Shown here: piece by piece, positions 9,082-17,722 of the stretch
Layout of the letters: each line of letters starts with the position of its first letter
Position numbering within the stretch: position 1 is the stretch's first letter
Assembly (NCBI RefSeq): GCF_003149025.1
Contig: NZ_QGDV01000007.1
Coordinates: 100,007 to 164,006, forward strand
Reading direction: 5' to 3'
From: Rathayibacter iranicus NCPPB 2253 = VKM Ac-1602
Lineage (GTDB): Bacteria; Actinomycetota; Actinomycetes; Actinomycetales; Microbacteriaceae
Length of the DNA: 64,000 bases
Notes under the pieces: generated by a model
What the model saw: only the letters and a program-made list of their open reading frames with translations
Told to the model about the DNA's origin: nothing
Databases searched by the model: none
Program-made: the position numbers and the translations under genes

Positions 9082-10029
9082 TTAGCGCGCCGGTCCGGAC
9101 ACCTCCTCCACACCCTGATCGCTCACGGCCGAGGAGGTGCGGCGCTCGGCACGCTCCGCTCGAGACAGCGCGCGCCGGTTCGCGAAGCCCGCGATCGCCA
9201 CGACGTCCGCGCCTCGTCTGAGCCCGCCGGTGCCGGCGGAGTGCGAGTGCTCGCGGGCAGCGCGCAGCCGCACCGAACGGATCTGCGCCGACGCAGTCGT
9301 GTCGTGCGCGGCGCACGCGCGACGGAGGTAGCTCGGCGAGACGCCGAGGCGCTGGGCAAGCACGGCGGCGCTGAAGCCGGGATCGACCGATGCCTCCTCG
9401 ATCTGCTCACAGGCGCGGAGAAAGAGCAGCTGGAGCGAGTCGGGAACCGCCGAGCGGTCGTCGCGGACCACCCCCGCGAGGAGTGCGGCAACCAGGCGCC
9501 GGAGGGAGCTGCGGAAGGCCGGGAACCCCGGGTCCGCGACGGTGACTCCTCCGTTGAGAGCCGCGTTCACCGCCGCCAGGAGGACACCGCGGTAGGCGAC
9601 GGCGGGATCGACGACCCTCCCGCCTTCGGCGAACAGGTCGGCGACGACCGGGGCGAGGGTGGATCTCGGCATCTCGATCTCATAGCGGGCACTGTTCTCT
9701 TGGGCGATGAGGTCGAGTCCGCGGGAGACGAGAACTGTCTCTCCGGGCTGCACCGGGCGAACAGGGCCGTCGGCTGAACCCAGATCGACGGCGCCTTCGA
9801 TCTGCACGATCAGCAGCGCAGTCTCCGGCCCCCTCTCGAAGCGGAGTCGGCCCGCGGAATGCCAGACGCGCGCGAGGCGGAATCCCTCCTGCCGGATCTC
9901 GTCGGCGACCAGGCGGAACAGTGGGTCATCGGATTGTCGAACGCCGCGGTCGAGCAACCAGGCCCGGGCCGGCTCTCCCTGGAGCGAGAACTCGCGGTCG
10001 CGGGACGCGCTCGAGGGGGGCATCGGCAT
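9082..10029 (-). CDS. AraC-like transcriptional regulator (paralogue 1)
   Basis: This 315-residue protein has an N-terminal cupin-like sensor (LARVWHSAGRLRFERGPETALLIVQIEG) and a C-terminal helix-turn-helix region (SAAVLAQRLGVSPSYLRRACA, then a second element ending AGFANRRALSRAERA). It belongs to a set of related regulators in this window that share the x-L-x-G-E/P-A-x-x-W start and the ARVWH motif. The second HTH contains additional residues compared with its relatives. Its targets are unknown; it sits upstream of the deacetylase gene on the same strand. Confidence 0.75.
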   Translation of the reverse strand: MPMPPSSASRDREFSLQGEPARAWLLDRGVRQSDDPLFRLVADEIRQEGFRLARVWHSAGRLRFERGPETALLIVQIEGAVDLGSADGPVRPVQPGETVLVSRGLDLIAQENSARYEIEMPRSTLAPVVADLFAEGGRVVDPAVAYRGVLLAAVNAALNGGVTVADPGFPAFRSSLRRLVAALLAGVVRDDRSAVPDSLQLLFLRACEQIEEASVDPGFSAAVLAQRLGVSPSYLRRACAAHDTTASAQIRSVRLRAAREHSHSAGTGGLRRGADVVAIAGFANRRALSRAERAERRTSSAVSDQGVEEVSGPAR

Positions 10030-10313
10030 GGTCCGACTCCGTTCGTGCTGATCTCCTCACCGGCGATGCTCGCCGCCGCCGGCGCTGTACGCGGGTCAGA
10101 ATTCCATCCCGGCACGACGTGGTCGACTAACGACGCGAAACGGAGGGAACGATGGCGCCGGACTCTGGAGCGCCACCTGGCGCGAAGCGTGGCGCGCTTC
10201 AGGCCCGCAGCATAGCGTGAGGACGTCTCGCGACTAAGTGCCCAACGAGTCGTCCTGTCTCTGTCGGCTGTGCAGCCGCGGGCACCGATACACCGTTTAT
10301 ACCGAGGGGGCCC

Positions 10314-10610
10314 ATGTCCGACCGTCTGTCCATCGCCGACCAGCGGGACGTCAGCATCCTGTCCGCCCCGCCGATGGCGCGGAGCTTGTCGATGGTGAGC
10401 TTCGTGCTCGGAGTCTGCTCGGTCGCCGTCGGCTTCATCCTCGTCATCCCGACGATCGGCATCATCCTCGGTATCAAAGGCTTCCGGCGCGAGCCGTACC
10501 ACCGCCTCGCGCGATGGGGGATCGCCCTGAACGGCGTGATGCTGGCGGTGTTCTGCACCCTCGTCGTCCTTGTCGCGGTCCACTTCCAGGCCATGGAGAC
10601 GACCGGATGA
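10314..10610 (+). CDS. small DUF4190-like membrane protein
   Basis: This 98-residue protein has two hydrophobic helices (residues about 22-52 and 66-92) separated by a GIKGFRREPYHRLARWGI loop. The Gly-rich first helix resembles DUF4190 domains. Its stop codon overlaps the start of the next gene (ATGA), so the two are translationally coupled. It may assist or regulate the permease. Confidence 0.65.
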   Translation: MSDRLSIADQRDVSILSAPPMARSLSMVSFVLGVCSVAVGFILVIPTIGIILGIKGFRREPYHRLARWGIALNGVMLAVFCTLVVLVAVHFQAMETTG

Positions 10611-11998
10611 CCCTGCGCGCAACCCTGCACGACCAGCGCCCGAGCCTCGTTGTCGCGACGCTCGGCGCCGCCTTCGGCACCGCCCTGATCACGGTCCTCG
10701 CCGGCATCGACGCGATCCTGGAGAACGCCCCGAGCACGGCGAGCAGCCACATCGTCCCTGAGCTCCTCGCCGTCCTCGGGCCCGTCTTCTTCTGCATCGC
10801 CGCGTTCATCGGCGGCGTCGTGACCGCCAACACGTTCGCGGCCTCCGTCGCGATGCGCACGCGGACGATCGCGCTCCTGCGGCTCCTCGGTTCCTCCGCC
10901 CGGTCCCAGCGGCGGGTCTTCCTCCGCGAGGGCGCCACGATCGGCATCGTCGGGTCGACGCTCGGCTCCGTACTGGGGATCGGCCTCGCCTTCGTCGTCC
11001 TCGCGGTGGTCGCCGTCAGCGCCGCCGCCCCCTTCCTCCCACCTGCGATCCCCGTCACGATCGCGTTCCCCTTCGTCGCCGTCATCGCCGTCACCGTGGT
11101 GGCCGCGTGGAACGGGTCCCGCGAAGTGCTGACGGTCACGCCCATCCAGGCGCTGGGAACTGCTGAGGAGGCTCCGCTCGGCACCCGCCGCCGCCCCGTC
11201 CGCACGGTCCTCGCCGCCCTGCTGTTCGTTGTTGGGAACGCCGTCATCGTGCTCGGGGTCCTCCAGGGATTGCAGGACTTCAGAGGCGTTCTGATCACTC
11301 TGCTGGGCGGGATCGCCTCGTTCTTCGGTGTCATCCTCGGCGCTCACGCGTTCCTGCCGCGCGCCCTCCACCTCGTCGGTCGGTTCTTCGGCTCCACGCC
11401 CGAGGCGTCCCTCGCGCAGGCGAATGCACTGCGCAATCCCGAGCGGAGCACGCGGGCCACGTCGGGGGTGCTGATCGGAGTCACCGTGGTCGCCGCGTTC
11501 TCCGTCGCGCTCGCCACGTTCCGCGGACTCCTCGATCCCGCCATCGCCGCTCGGCCGGACTACTACATCGATCTCGATGCGGTCCTCGCACAGACGAGCG
11601 CAATCGGACTCGGCCTGGTCGCGTTCAGTGCGGCGATCGCCTGCGTCGGCGTCATCAGCGACCTGTCCATCAGCGTCGTGCAGCGCACGCACGAGATCGG
11701 ACTCCTGCGTGCCCTGGGCTTCACACGTCGGCAGGTCCGCCGCACGATCGTGCTTGAGGCGGCAGCCATGTCGATCACGGCAACGCTCCTCGGGCTGGTA
11801 CTCGGGACCGCTTACGGCTGGGTCGGCGCCCTGTCGTTCATCGGCTCACTGCCCGGAGTGACGGTAGTCGGGCCGGTCGTCCCGCTCGCACTCGTCGTCG
11901 GGCTCGCGCTCGTCACCGCTGCCCTCACGGTGACAGCGGCGATCATCCCCGCGAGGCGGGCCGTCTCCGTGACTCCGGTCGAAGCCCTCAAGCACTGA
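10607..11998 (+). CDS. FtsX-like ABC transporter permease without an adjacent ATPase
   Basis: This 463-residue protein has two FtsX/MacB-type permease halves. The first begins near residue 30 with a segment ending VAMRTRTIALLRLLGSSARSQRR, and the second near 340 with VVQRTHEIGLLRALGFTRRQVRR; these are the coupling regions that touch the ATPase. Each half ends with a VTPIQAL or VTPVEALKH motif. There is no large extracytoplasmic domain as in MacB. The ATG at 10607 overlaps the stop of the small membrane protein. No ATP-binding subunit lies next to it, so it must use one encoded elsewhere or be an orphan. Confidence 0.8.
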   Translation: MTLRATLHDQRPSLVVATLGAAFGTALITVLAGIDAILENAPSTASSHIVPELLAVLGPVFFCIAAFIGGVVTANTFAASVAMRTRTIALLRLLGSSARSQRRVFLREGATIGIVGSTLGSVLGIGLAFVVLAVVAVSAAAPFLPPAIPVTIAFPFVAVIAVTVVAAWNGSREVLTVTPIQALGTAEEAPLGTRRRPVRTVLAALLFVVGNAVIVLGVLQGLQDFRGVLITLLGGIASFFGVILGAHAFLPRALHLVGRFFGSTPEASLAQANALRNPERSTRATSGVLIGVTVVAAFSVALATFRGLLDPAIAARPDYYIDLDAVLAQTSAIGLGLVAFSAAIACVGVISDLSISVVQRTHEIGLLRALGFTRRQVRRTIVLEAAAMSITATLLGLVLGTAYGWVGALSFIGSLPGVTVVGPVVPLALVVGLALVTAALTVTAAIIPARRAVSVTPVEALKH

Positions 11999-12059
11999 GG
12001 CCGCAGACGGCACCGAGGCAAGCTGGCGCCAAGAAGGTACCCGGAGCGAACCACTCCGC

Positions 12060-12935
12060 TCACTCCTCGGCGTCGTCGACCGCCTGCTGACCGTCCTCTT
12101 CCGACGAGAATCCGGACGCCTTCGCCAGTGCCTCGAAGGAGTCCGCGTCGTCGGCGACCCGTATGCGCTCCTGGAGCACCTCGGTGCGCTGTCTGTCGAG
12201 CTCTCCCCCAGCAGTGCCACCGAGGGCAGCGAAAACCGCCTCGAGCAGGCGCTCGGGGACGTCGAGTTCGAGCGCCAGGACGGCGGCGGTGAAGTCCGGG
12301 TCGTATTTCCGCTCGGCGATGAGGACTACAGCGTCCGCAAAGAGGTCACTCGCTCGTATGGGGCGGTCGCTCCCTGTCCGCGTGGCGGCCGAGAGAGCAG
12401 CGACCAAAAGACCCTTGCTCGCTCGAGCCGCGTAGATCGACTCCGCGACTGCCGGATCGGCGGCGAGCAGGCTGTTCGCGAGAGCCGAGAGGGGAGACCA
12501 GTACGATTCCTCGAGCGCCACGGGCGTCCCCATATGCGCACGCACGCTCGACGCTCTCAGGAGTGGCGCATAGGCGAACCGCCAGAGAAAGTGGGCCGTC
12601 GGTATATCGACCTGGAGTTCAAGCGGCGCACGGCCGTCGAGGATGAAGAGGTCGCCGGCGACATAGGCGATCCGTTCGTCGCCGTGTTGCAGCGCACCAC
12701 TCCCCTCCATCACCAAGAGAGCAGACATCCAGACCGCTGAGGCGCCGATCCGGAGCGTGCCACTCGGTGACCACACTCGGTCCAGGCGGTACATCGGTGC
12801 CGACACGCTCTCGATGGTGACCCCGGGCGCCCGGGGGACGTCCTCCCACCCGGGAAGACCGGCAGCCCCGGTCGAAAACCGTCCCACAGAAACGTTGCCC
12901 ACTGTCCGACCTCCCGTCTGCGTCAGGTCGCACAT
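12060..12935 (-). CDS. AraC-like transcriptional regulator (paralogue 2, HTH degenerate)
   Basis: This 291-residue protein shares the fold of the other AraC-like regulators here: a cupin-like sensor (MSALLVMEGSGALQHGDERIAYVAGDLFIL) and a C-terminal helical region that begins FTAAVLALELDVPERLLEAVFAAL. The second helix-turn-helix (FEALAKASGFSSEEDGQQAV) is shortened, which makes DNA binding less certain. It lies between the permease above, in the opposite orientation, and the exporter operon. The ATG or alternative start at 12935 is the longest reading; the true start may lie a few codons inside. Confidence 0.65.
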   Translation of the reverse strand: MCDLTQTGGRTVGNVSVGRFSTGAAGLPGWEDVPRAPGVTIESVSAPMYRLDRVWSPSGTLRIGASAVWMSALLVMEGSGALQHGDERIAYVAGDLFILDGRAPLELQVDIPTAHFLWRFAYAPLLRASSVRAHMGTPVALEESYWSPLSALANSLLAADPAVAESIYAARASKGLLVAALSAATRTGSDRPIRASDLFADAVVLIAERKYDPDFTAAVLALELDVPERLLEAVFAALGGTAGGELDRQRTEVLQERIRVADDADSFEALAKASGFSSEEDGQQAVDDAEE

Positions 12936-13100
12936 GGGGGCGATTATCCTCTCCCCCGGAGGGCATGTACAGCGCTAGTGCCTTTCTGCCCCACGAGAAG
13001 ACGTCCCGCGTACATCCAATCCACGCGTTCTGCACCACGTGGGTGCCCGTTCGGGGGTAAACGACGGGAGGAGTGTCGTCGTCCGCCCGCGAACAAACGC

Positions 13101-14279
13101 TTACGTCGTCAGCGCGATCGCCGGCGGCGTGCGAGCCGCCGTGATGGCCGGGTAGGAGCCGGCGACCATCCCGATCACCACCGTCGCGCCCACTCCCGCC
13201 GCGACGATCCCGATCGGCACGACGAGTGGAGCCTCGTTCGCCGCCGCGAAGATCGCCACGGCCCCCGTGCCCAGCGCCGCACCGCCGATCCCGCCCAGGA
13301 GAGAGAGAAGGAACGCCTCAACGAGGAACTGCGCCCGGATGTGCCCGCGCGTCGCGCCGAGCGCACGGCGCAGGCCGATCTCGCGTCGGCGCTCGAGCAC
13401 CGAGATCACCATCGTGTTGGCGATGCCGATGCCGCCGACGAGCAGGGCCACGGACCCCACTCCAAGAAGCAGGCCGTTCAGCGAGTCGTCGACCGCGTTC
13501 TTCGCCTTGAGCGCATCGGAGGGACGGGCCACGGCGACGTTGCGCGGCTTCACCGGGTCGATGGTCGCCGAGAGCACCTGCTGGACGGCGAGAACCGCGG
13601 CGTCTGACGAGCGCTCATAGATGGTCGTCGGGTTCCCCTTCCAGTTCAGGAGAGCGCGCGCCGCGGGCCCGGGGATAAGCACCGCGGGGTCGAGTTCCGG
13701 CGCCAGCGGGCTGTGGCCGAGGATGCCGATGACCATGAAGTCCGTCGTGCCGACGTGGATCATCGAGCCGGCGTCCTGGATCCCGAGCGCCGTCGCGGCA
13801 GCCGGGCCGAGCACGGTCGTCGGCAGCTCGGCCGAGGCTTCGTCGAACCACCGACCCCGTGTGACCGGCGCCTCCGTCACCGTCAGCAGACGCAGATCGG
13901 CGACGTCGACCGAGAGCCCGTTGCTGTTGCCGGGATCGACGTACTGGTTGCGGTAGGCGTTGAGGGACAGAGCGGCGACCGAGGCCGCGGACTCCACGCC
14001 GTCGATCCGCAATACCCGGTCGACCGCGTTGACCGCCATCGGCACGGGAGCGCTCATCATGCTCGAGGCCGGCCCCGCGGTGAGTAGGTTCGTGCCCAGC
14101 TCGTGCAGCTGCTTCTCGAGCTTCGCCTGTGAGGTCGAGGAGACGCCGACCACCGCGATCATCGCGGCGATGCCGATAGCGATTCCGAGGGCCGAGAGGA
14201 TCACGCGCAGAGGGCGCAGCCGAAGGCCCCCTCCACCGATGCGGAACAGGTCGCTGGCGAGGAGTCGGGAGCGGGTCAT
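13101..14279 (-). CDS. MacB-like ABC transporter permease
   Basis: This 392-residue protein has the MacB/FtsX layout: one N-terminal membrane helix (LRVILSALGIAIGIAAMIAVVG, about residues 23-44), a large extracytoplasmic domain (about 50-270) and three C-terminal helices with the coupling motif RRREIGLRRALGATRGHIRAQFLVEA near 297. It is the last gene of an exporter operon (lipoprotein, membrane fusion protein, ATPase, permease), starting with a 4-base overlap with the ATPase gene. The substrate is unknown, but related systems export peptides, antibiotics or lipoproteins. Confidence 0.88.
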   Translation of the reverse strand: MTRSRLLASDLFRIGGGGLRLRPLRVILSALGIAIGIAAMIAVVGVSSTSQAKLEKQLHELGTNLLTAGPASSMMSAPVPMAVNAVDRVLRIDGVESAASVAALSLNAYRNQYVDPGNSNGLSVDVADLRLLTVTEAPVTRGRWFDEASAELPTTVLGPAAATALGIQDAGSMIHVGTTDFMVIGILGHSPLAPELDPAVLIPGPAARALLNWKGNPTTIYERSSDAAVLAVQQVLSATIDPVKPRNVAVARPSDALKAKNAVDDSLNGLLLGVGSVALLVGGIGIANTMVISVLERRREIGLRRALGATRGHIRAQFLVEAFLLSLLGGIGGAALGTGAVAIFAAANEAPLVVPIGIVAAGVGATVVIGMVAGSYPAITAARTPPAIALTT

Positions 14280-14965
14280 GCGGCGCCTTCCGAGGAACGG
14301 GTGTCCGATTCGATGCGACCGTCGCGAATGGCGACGACTCGGGGGAGGCTCTGGGCCAGAGCGCGGTCGTGAGTAATCACGACGATGCTCGTCCCCCGCT
14401 CGTTCAGCTCGCGCAAAAGAGCCACCACGGCGGCGCCCGAAACGGAGTCGAGTGCGCCGGTGGGCTCGTCGGCGAGTAAGAGAGGTGCCTCCGAGACGAT
14501 CGCGCGGGCAATAGCGACGCGCTGCTTCTCGCCGCCGGAGAGTTGGTGCGGGCGATGGTGCACGCGATGTGCCAGGCCGACTTTCTCCAGTGCCTCGCCC
14601 GCCGCCTCGCGGCGTATGCGCTGGGGCGTGCCGGTATAGAGCGCCCCGTCGGCGACATTGTCGAGCGCTGTCCTGCTCTCGTCGAGGTGGAACTGCTGGA
14701 ACACGAAGCCGAGCGTCGAGGCCCGCAGGCCCGAAAGCCGGCGGTCACCGAGGGTGCTCACATCGACGTCATCGATGTGGACGGATCCGCTGGTCGGGCG
14801 ATCGAGCAGGCCCATGATGTTCAGCAGGCTGGACTTCCCGGATCCGCTGGGACCGACGATGGCGAGCAGTTCGCCGTGGTCGACGGCGAGCGAGATGCCA
14901 TCGACGGCGCGGACGGGCGGAGCGCCATGCTCGCGGGTCACGTCGCGCAGGTCGAGGAGGCTCAT
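14276..14965 (-). CDS. MacB/LolD-type ABC transporter ATP-binding protein
   Basis: This 229-residue ATPase shows Walker A GPSGSGKSSLLNIMGLLD (residues 39-56), the Q-loop region FVFQQFHLDES, the signature LSGGEKQRVAIARAI (about 143), Walker B LLLADEPTGALDS and the H-loop ITHD. The length and the STLGDRRLSGLR segment fit the LolD/MacB family. It overlaps both neighbours by 4 bases and forms the exporter with the adjacent permease and membrane fusion protein. Confidence 0.93.
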   Translation of the reverse strand: MSLLDLRDVTREHGAPPVRAVDGISLAVDHGELLAIVGPSGSGKSSLLNIMGLLDRPTSGSVHIDDVDVSTLGDRRLSGLRASTLGFVFQQFHLDESRTALDNVADGALYTGTPQRIRREAAGEALEKVGLAHRVHHRPHQLSGGEKQRVAIARAIVSEAPLLLADEPTGALDSVSGAAVVALLRELNERGTSIVVITHDRALAQSLPRVVAIRDGRIESDTRSSEGAA

Positions 14966-16080
14966 GAGCCCGCCGCCCCGACAGTCAGGCCCTCGCGCAG
15001 GCCGTCTCCCGAGATTTCGGCGATGCCGTCGGCAACGAGCCCGAGGGTCACGGAGAGCCGGTGGTGGGCACTCCCCTCGTCGAACACGTCGAGGTCGTAG
15101 CCACCGCCGGGATGCGCGAGCAGCGCGTCGACCGGCACGGTGAGGACGTTCTCGTGGCGCTCGCCGACAAAGGCCACCTGCACCGCTGCCTCCTGGGTGC
15201 CGCCGGCGACCGACGGATCGGCGAGGCTGATCTCGACGGGGACGACGCGATTGGCAGCCGAATCATCCTGGCTGCCGTCGCTGGAACTCGAGCTCCCGCC
15301 CTGGCCAGAACTTTGTCCCCCGGCGGCCTGCGCCTGGCCGACCGAGGTGATCGTGCCGGGAGCGGCTGAGCCGTCGGGCATGGTGATGGAGACGGCCGCG
15401 CCCGTCGCGGCCAGGTTCTGCTCGGTCAGGGGCAACGAGACCTTCACCGAGGGGGCGGACGCGGTCAGCGTGAGCACCGTCGTCCCCGCGCCCACCGGAG
15501 CCTCCACGGCCAGCGGGGTGCTGCCCACCCGGACCGCGTCGGGAGCGACGGCGATCGCGGTCTGCGCGACCTCTCCGGTCTCGGGGACCTTGAGCGCCTT
15601 CTGCCACTTCCGCACCGCCTCCGCCGTGGGCTCGAGGAATTCCTCATCGGGAACTCGCGAGAAGTAGCCGAGGGCGGAAAGGTTCTCCTCTAGCTGGAGG
15701 ACGTCCTTTCCCTTCGCTCCGACCGAGAGGTCACGCCAGACGGGAGCCGTCCCGATCAGCAGGACGGTCGGAACGGTGTCGACCTCGTACAGGGTGTCGC
15801 CGCGCCCAATCGTCGCCCCGACATCGGGGATGGCGGTGAGTGTTCCGCTCGATTTGGAGGTGATCGACTTCACGACGGGGTAGCGGAGAGTTCCCTTCTC
15901 CGTCGATGTCTTCGACACGGTGCCCGTCGTCACCTGGACCGTGCGGCCGACCGGTTGGGACGCGCTCGCGGTATCAGCGGTCTGAGCGGACCACGGGGCC
16001 CAGAGGACGATCCCGACGACGACGGCCAGGACGAGAACACCGGCGATGCCGGCGATGAGGCGGCGCGGGTGGGCGGTCAC
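14962..16080 (-). CDS. HlyD/MacA-like membrane fusion protein with peptidoglycan-binding domain
   Basis: This 372-residue protein has one N-terminal membrane helix (LIAGIAGVLVLAVVVGIVLW), a lipoyl-like hairpin region (LTAIPDVGATIGRGDTLYEVD), a PGBD-1 peptidoglycan-binding insert (GAKGKDVLQLEENLSALGYF to VRKWQKALKVPETGEV) and beta-barrel strands, with a Ser/Gly-rich linker near residue 275. This is the usual actinobacterial MacA-type adaptor. A GTG at 16080 overlaps the stop of the upstream lipoprotein (GTGA), giving translational coupling, so it is preferred over a start at 16101. It works with the following ATPase and permease. Confidence 0.85.
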   Translation of the reverse strand: MTAHPRRLIAGIAGVLVLAVVVGIVLWAPWSAQTADTASASQPVGRTVQVTTGTVSKTSTEKGTLRYPVVKSITSKSSGTLTAIPDVGATIGRGDTLYEVDTVPTVLLIGTAPVWRDLSVGAKGKDVLQLEENLSALGYFSRVPDEEFLEPTAEAVRKWQKALKVPETGEVAQTAIAVAPDAVRVGSTPLAVEAPVGAGTTVLTLTASAPSVKVSLPLTEQNLAATGAAVSITMPDGSAAPGTITSVGQAQAAGGQSSGQGGSSSSSDGSQDDSAANRVVPVEISLADPSVAGGTQEAAVQVAFVGERHENVLTVPVDALLAHPGGGYDLDVFDEGSAHHRLSVTLGLVADGIAEISGDGLREGLTVGAAGS

Positions 16081-16577
16081 TGGCTGATTTCGTCCGCGCA
16101 CGAGCGGTAGTCGGACATCAACGTCGTGTCGGTCTTCGAGAGCGCCGCCATGGCGTCGTTGTCCCAGTTCCCGTCGGCCTTGAGATCAGGCAACTTGTGG
16201 CCCTTGTCGACGAGGCACGCTTGCGTCTTTTTGGTCAGCACGACGTTGGCCGCGGCCTGCTCCGCCGTCGGCGCGGGCGGCTCACCGACTTCGCTCGCAC
16301 AGGCGGACTGCGCTGCCGCTACTGTGTCAGCCGACTCGTCGCCGGTGTTCTTGACGCCCTTGCTGCCGAGACAGGCGGAGAACTTCTTCTCGTACTCTTT
16401 GCTCTGCTGGCTGTACGTCGAGACCGCCGCCTGCGCGTCCTTGACCGACATCGTCGCTTCAGGAGCTGCTCCGTCGGTCGAGGCTGCGGAGCAGCCCGAG
16501 AGCAGGAGGGCGCCAAGCGCGAATGACGTCGAGATCAGTGCGATCTTCTTGGTCAAAGTTGTCTTATCGAGAATCAT
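16077..16577 (-). CDS. small lipoprotein L1, first gene of the exporter operon
   Basis: This 166-residue precursor has a lipoprotein signal (KKIALISTSFALGALLLSGC, Cys 29). The mature part has paired cysteines in FSACLGSKGV and SACASEVGEPP, then TQACLVDKGHKLPDLKADG. Four intact paralogues (L1-L4) sit in this region and a fifth near 34 kb. The family is not one I can name; the C-terminal GHKLPDLKADGxW motif is the signature. The stop overlaps the GTG of the membrane fusion protein, so L1 is probably an accessory of the exporter or its cargo receptor. The ATG at 16577 begins the signal peptide directly. Confidence 0.8.
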   Translation of the reverse strand: MILDKTTLTKKIALISTSFALGALLLSGCSAASTDGAAPEATMSVKDAQAAVSTYSQQSKEYEKKFSACLGSKGVKNTGDESADTVAAAQSACASEVGEPPAPTAEQAAANVVLTKKTQACLVDKGHKLPDLKADGNWDNDAMAALSKTDTTLMSDYRSCADEISQ

Positions 16578-16623
16578 GCGAATTCCTTTCACAGAGAGCG
16601 CGCTATGTGCGGCCAACCTGGAA

Positions 16624-16700
16624 GACCCTAGGACACTCTTCCATGGCCACCTCGCCCGTTGCGCCACGCTTGACTGCGTTCACGCCGCTTTTCGTACTCT
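16624..16700 (-). promoter_or_regulatory. promoter region of lipoprotein L1
   Basis: On the minus strand, TCCTAGGGTC (16624-16633) gives a TAGGGT -10-like element. About 42 bases upstream is a block (plus-strand ACGCCGCTTTTCG) that resembles the blocks found at the same place before L2 and L3. Confidence 0.45.
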
Positions 16701-16783
16701 TTCCGCCGAATATCCGCCGTGAGGATGAGCCGCCGTGATCGCTCGGAGGACCCGGCTCTACCCAGGGGTCTCGAGGTCCCGTC

Positions 16784-17587
16784 TCAGCGCGGGGCAATAT
16801 CGAACTCGTGATCGAGCTGTCTGAAGAGCTGGTCGATCGGCATGTACCGCATGAAGGCCGAGGGTCCCTCCATCCCTCCTCTCTGGATGATGCCGTAGAG
16901 TTGGCCCTGCTGGCTTATCACCGGCCCGCCGGAGTCGCCAAAATCTAGTCCCAACGGATTGACAGCGAAGCCGTGCGCGGCCGGGTCAATTCCCCTGCCC
17001 TCCGGCAATATCCAATAGCAGTTCAGGCCTGTCGTGCTTCCGCTCGTACAAAAACGTTCACCCAGCGCCGGAGTGGCCGGAGGACGCATCGGCACCGGCG
17101 TTTCGCTTCCCCCGACGCGCATGATGACCTGACCGACGGCGCGCGGTCTCGCAATGCTCCCGATGAAGCAGCCGTTGATGGAGCTGAAGCAGCCCTGCGG
17201 CGGAGTCATGTCGGGAGCGACCTGAACGAGTTCCACATCGTCGGTCGCGGACATCCAGCTGACAGTTCCGATGTGCACCGAGTTGAAAAAGACAGCCGCA
17301 CCGATCTTCGGAGCGCAATGCTTAGCGAGGACGAGATAGCGGACCGCTCTGATGAAGGGCGACAGGGCGGAACCCGGGCCATTCCTCTTGAGCACGGCGC
17401 CGACAGTGCAGATGTTTCCCCTCAGCCCGGCGACGGCGGTCCCCGCAACGATCGGGGTCCGCGTCCGCGCAGGATCCTCGGCGTTCGCGGGACCCGCGAC
17501 GCCGAGGAGTGCGGTGACCAGGAGGAGAACGCTTATCAGGGCGGAAGTAAGCCTTCCGCCGCCGTTGGGGGATGTCCGAGGAATCAC
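16784..17587 (-). CDS. secreted chymotrypsin-like serine protease P1 (Pat-1/Chp-like)
   Basis: This 267-residue preprotein has a Sec signal (ALISVLLLVTALLGVAGPANA, cut near residue 36). The catalytic triad is visible: His in LVLAKHCAP, Asp in SATDDVELVQV and Ser in GDSGGPVIS. Six cysteines (TCTV-type position, KHC, the CFSSINGC pair, RFCTSG and NC) fit three disulfides. Size, cysteine pattern and the LxxAKHCAP form resemble the Pat-1/Chp proteases of Clavibacter, recalled rather than searched. It starts with GTG at 17587. Its transcription runs toward L1. The conserved upstream block is at 17594-17663. Confidence 0.85.
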   Translation of the reverse strand: MIPRTSPNGGGRLTSALISVLLLVTALLGVAGPANAEDPARTRTPIVAGTAVAGLRGNICTVGAVLKRNGPGSALSPFIRAVRYLVLAKHCAPKIGAAVFFNSVHIGTVSWMSATDDVELVQVAPDMTPPQGCFSSINGCFIGSIARPRAVGQVIMRVGGSETPVPMRPPATPALGERFCTSGSTTGLNCYWILPEGRGIDPAAHGFAVNPLGLDFGDSGGPVISQQGQLYGIIQRGGMEGPSAFMRYMPIDQLFRQLDHEFDIAPR

Positions 17588-17593
17588 GATGAG

Positions 17594-17663
17594 GACGCTA
17601 TCGAAGCGACTTCGATGTCCTCATATCAGTGAGATGAGCGTTCTAGCACTGTTCCACAGGCGT
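17594..17663 (-). promoter_or_regulatory. conserved protease promoter block, P1
   Basis: Plus-strand GACGCTATCG (17594-17603; minus-strand CGATAGCGTC, -10-like TAGCGT) is followed after exactly 30 bases by ATGAGCGTTCTAGCACTG and TTCCACAGG. The same layout precedes every intact protease here. Confidence 0.6.
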
Positions 17664-17722
17664 TGGGAGGGCCGCTTCCCAGAGCTCCTCGAGGGGTGGG
17701 GCCGAGCTCGACGATATCGGAT

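Noticed and set aside
10199..11692. 497-codon minus-strand reading frame opposite the FtsX permease
   Set aside because: It is Asp/Glu/Arg-rich antisense shadow of a high-GC gene; the plus strand has clear permease motifs.
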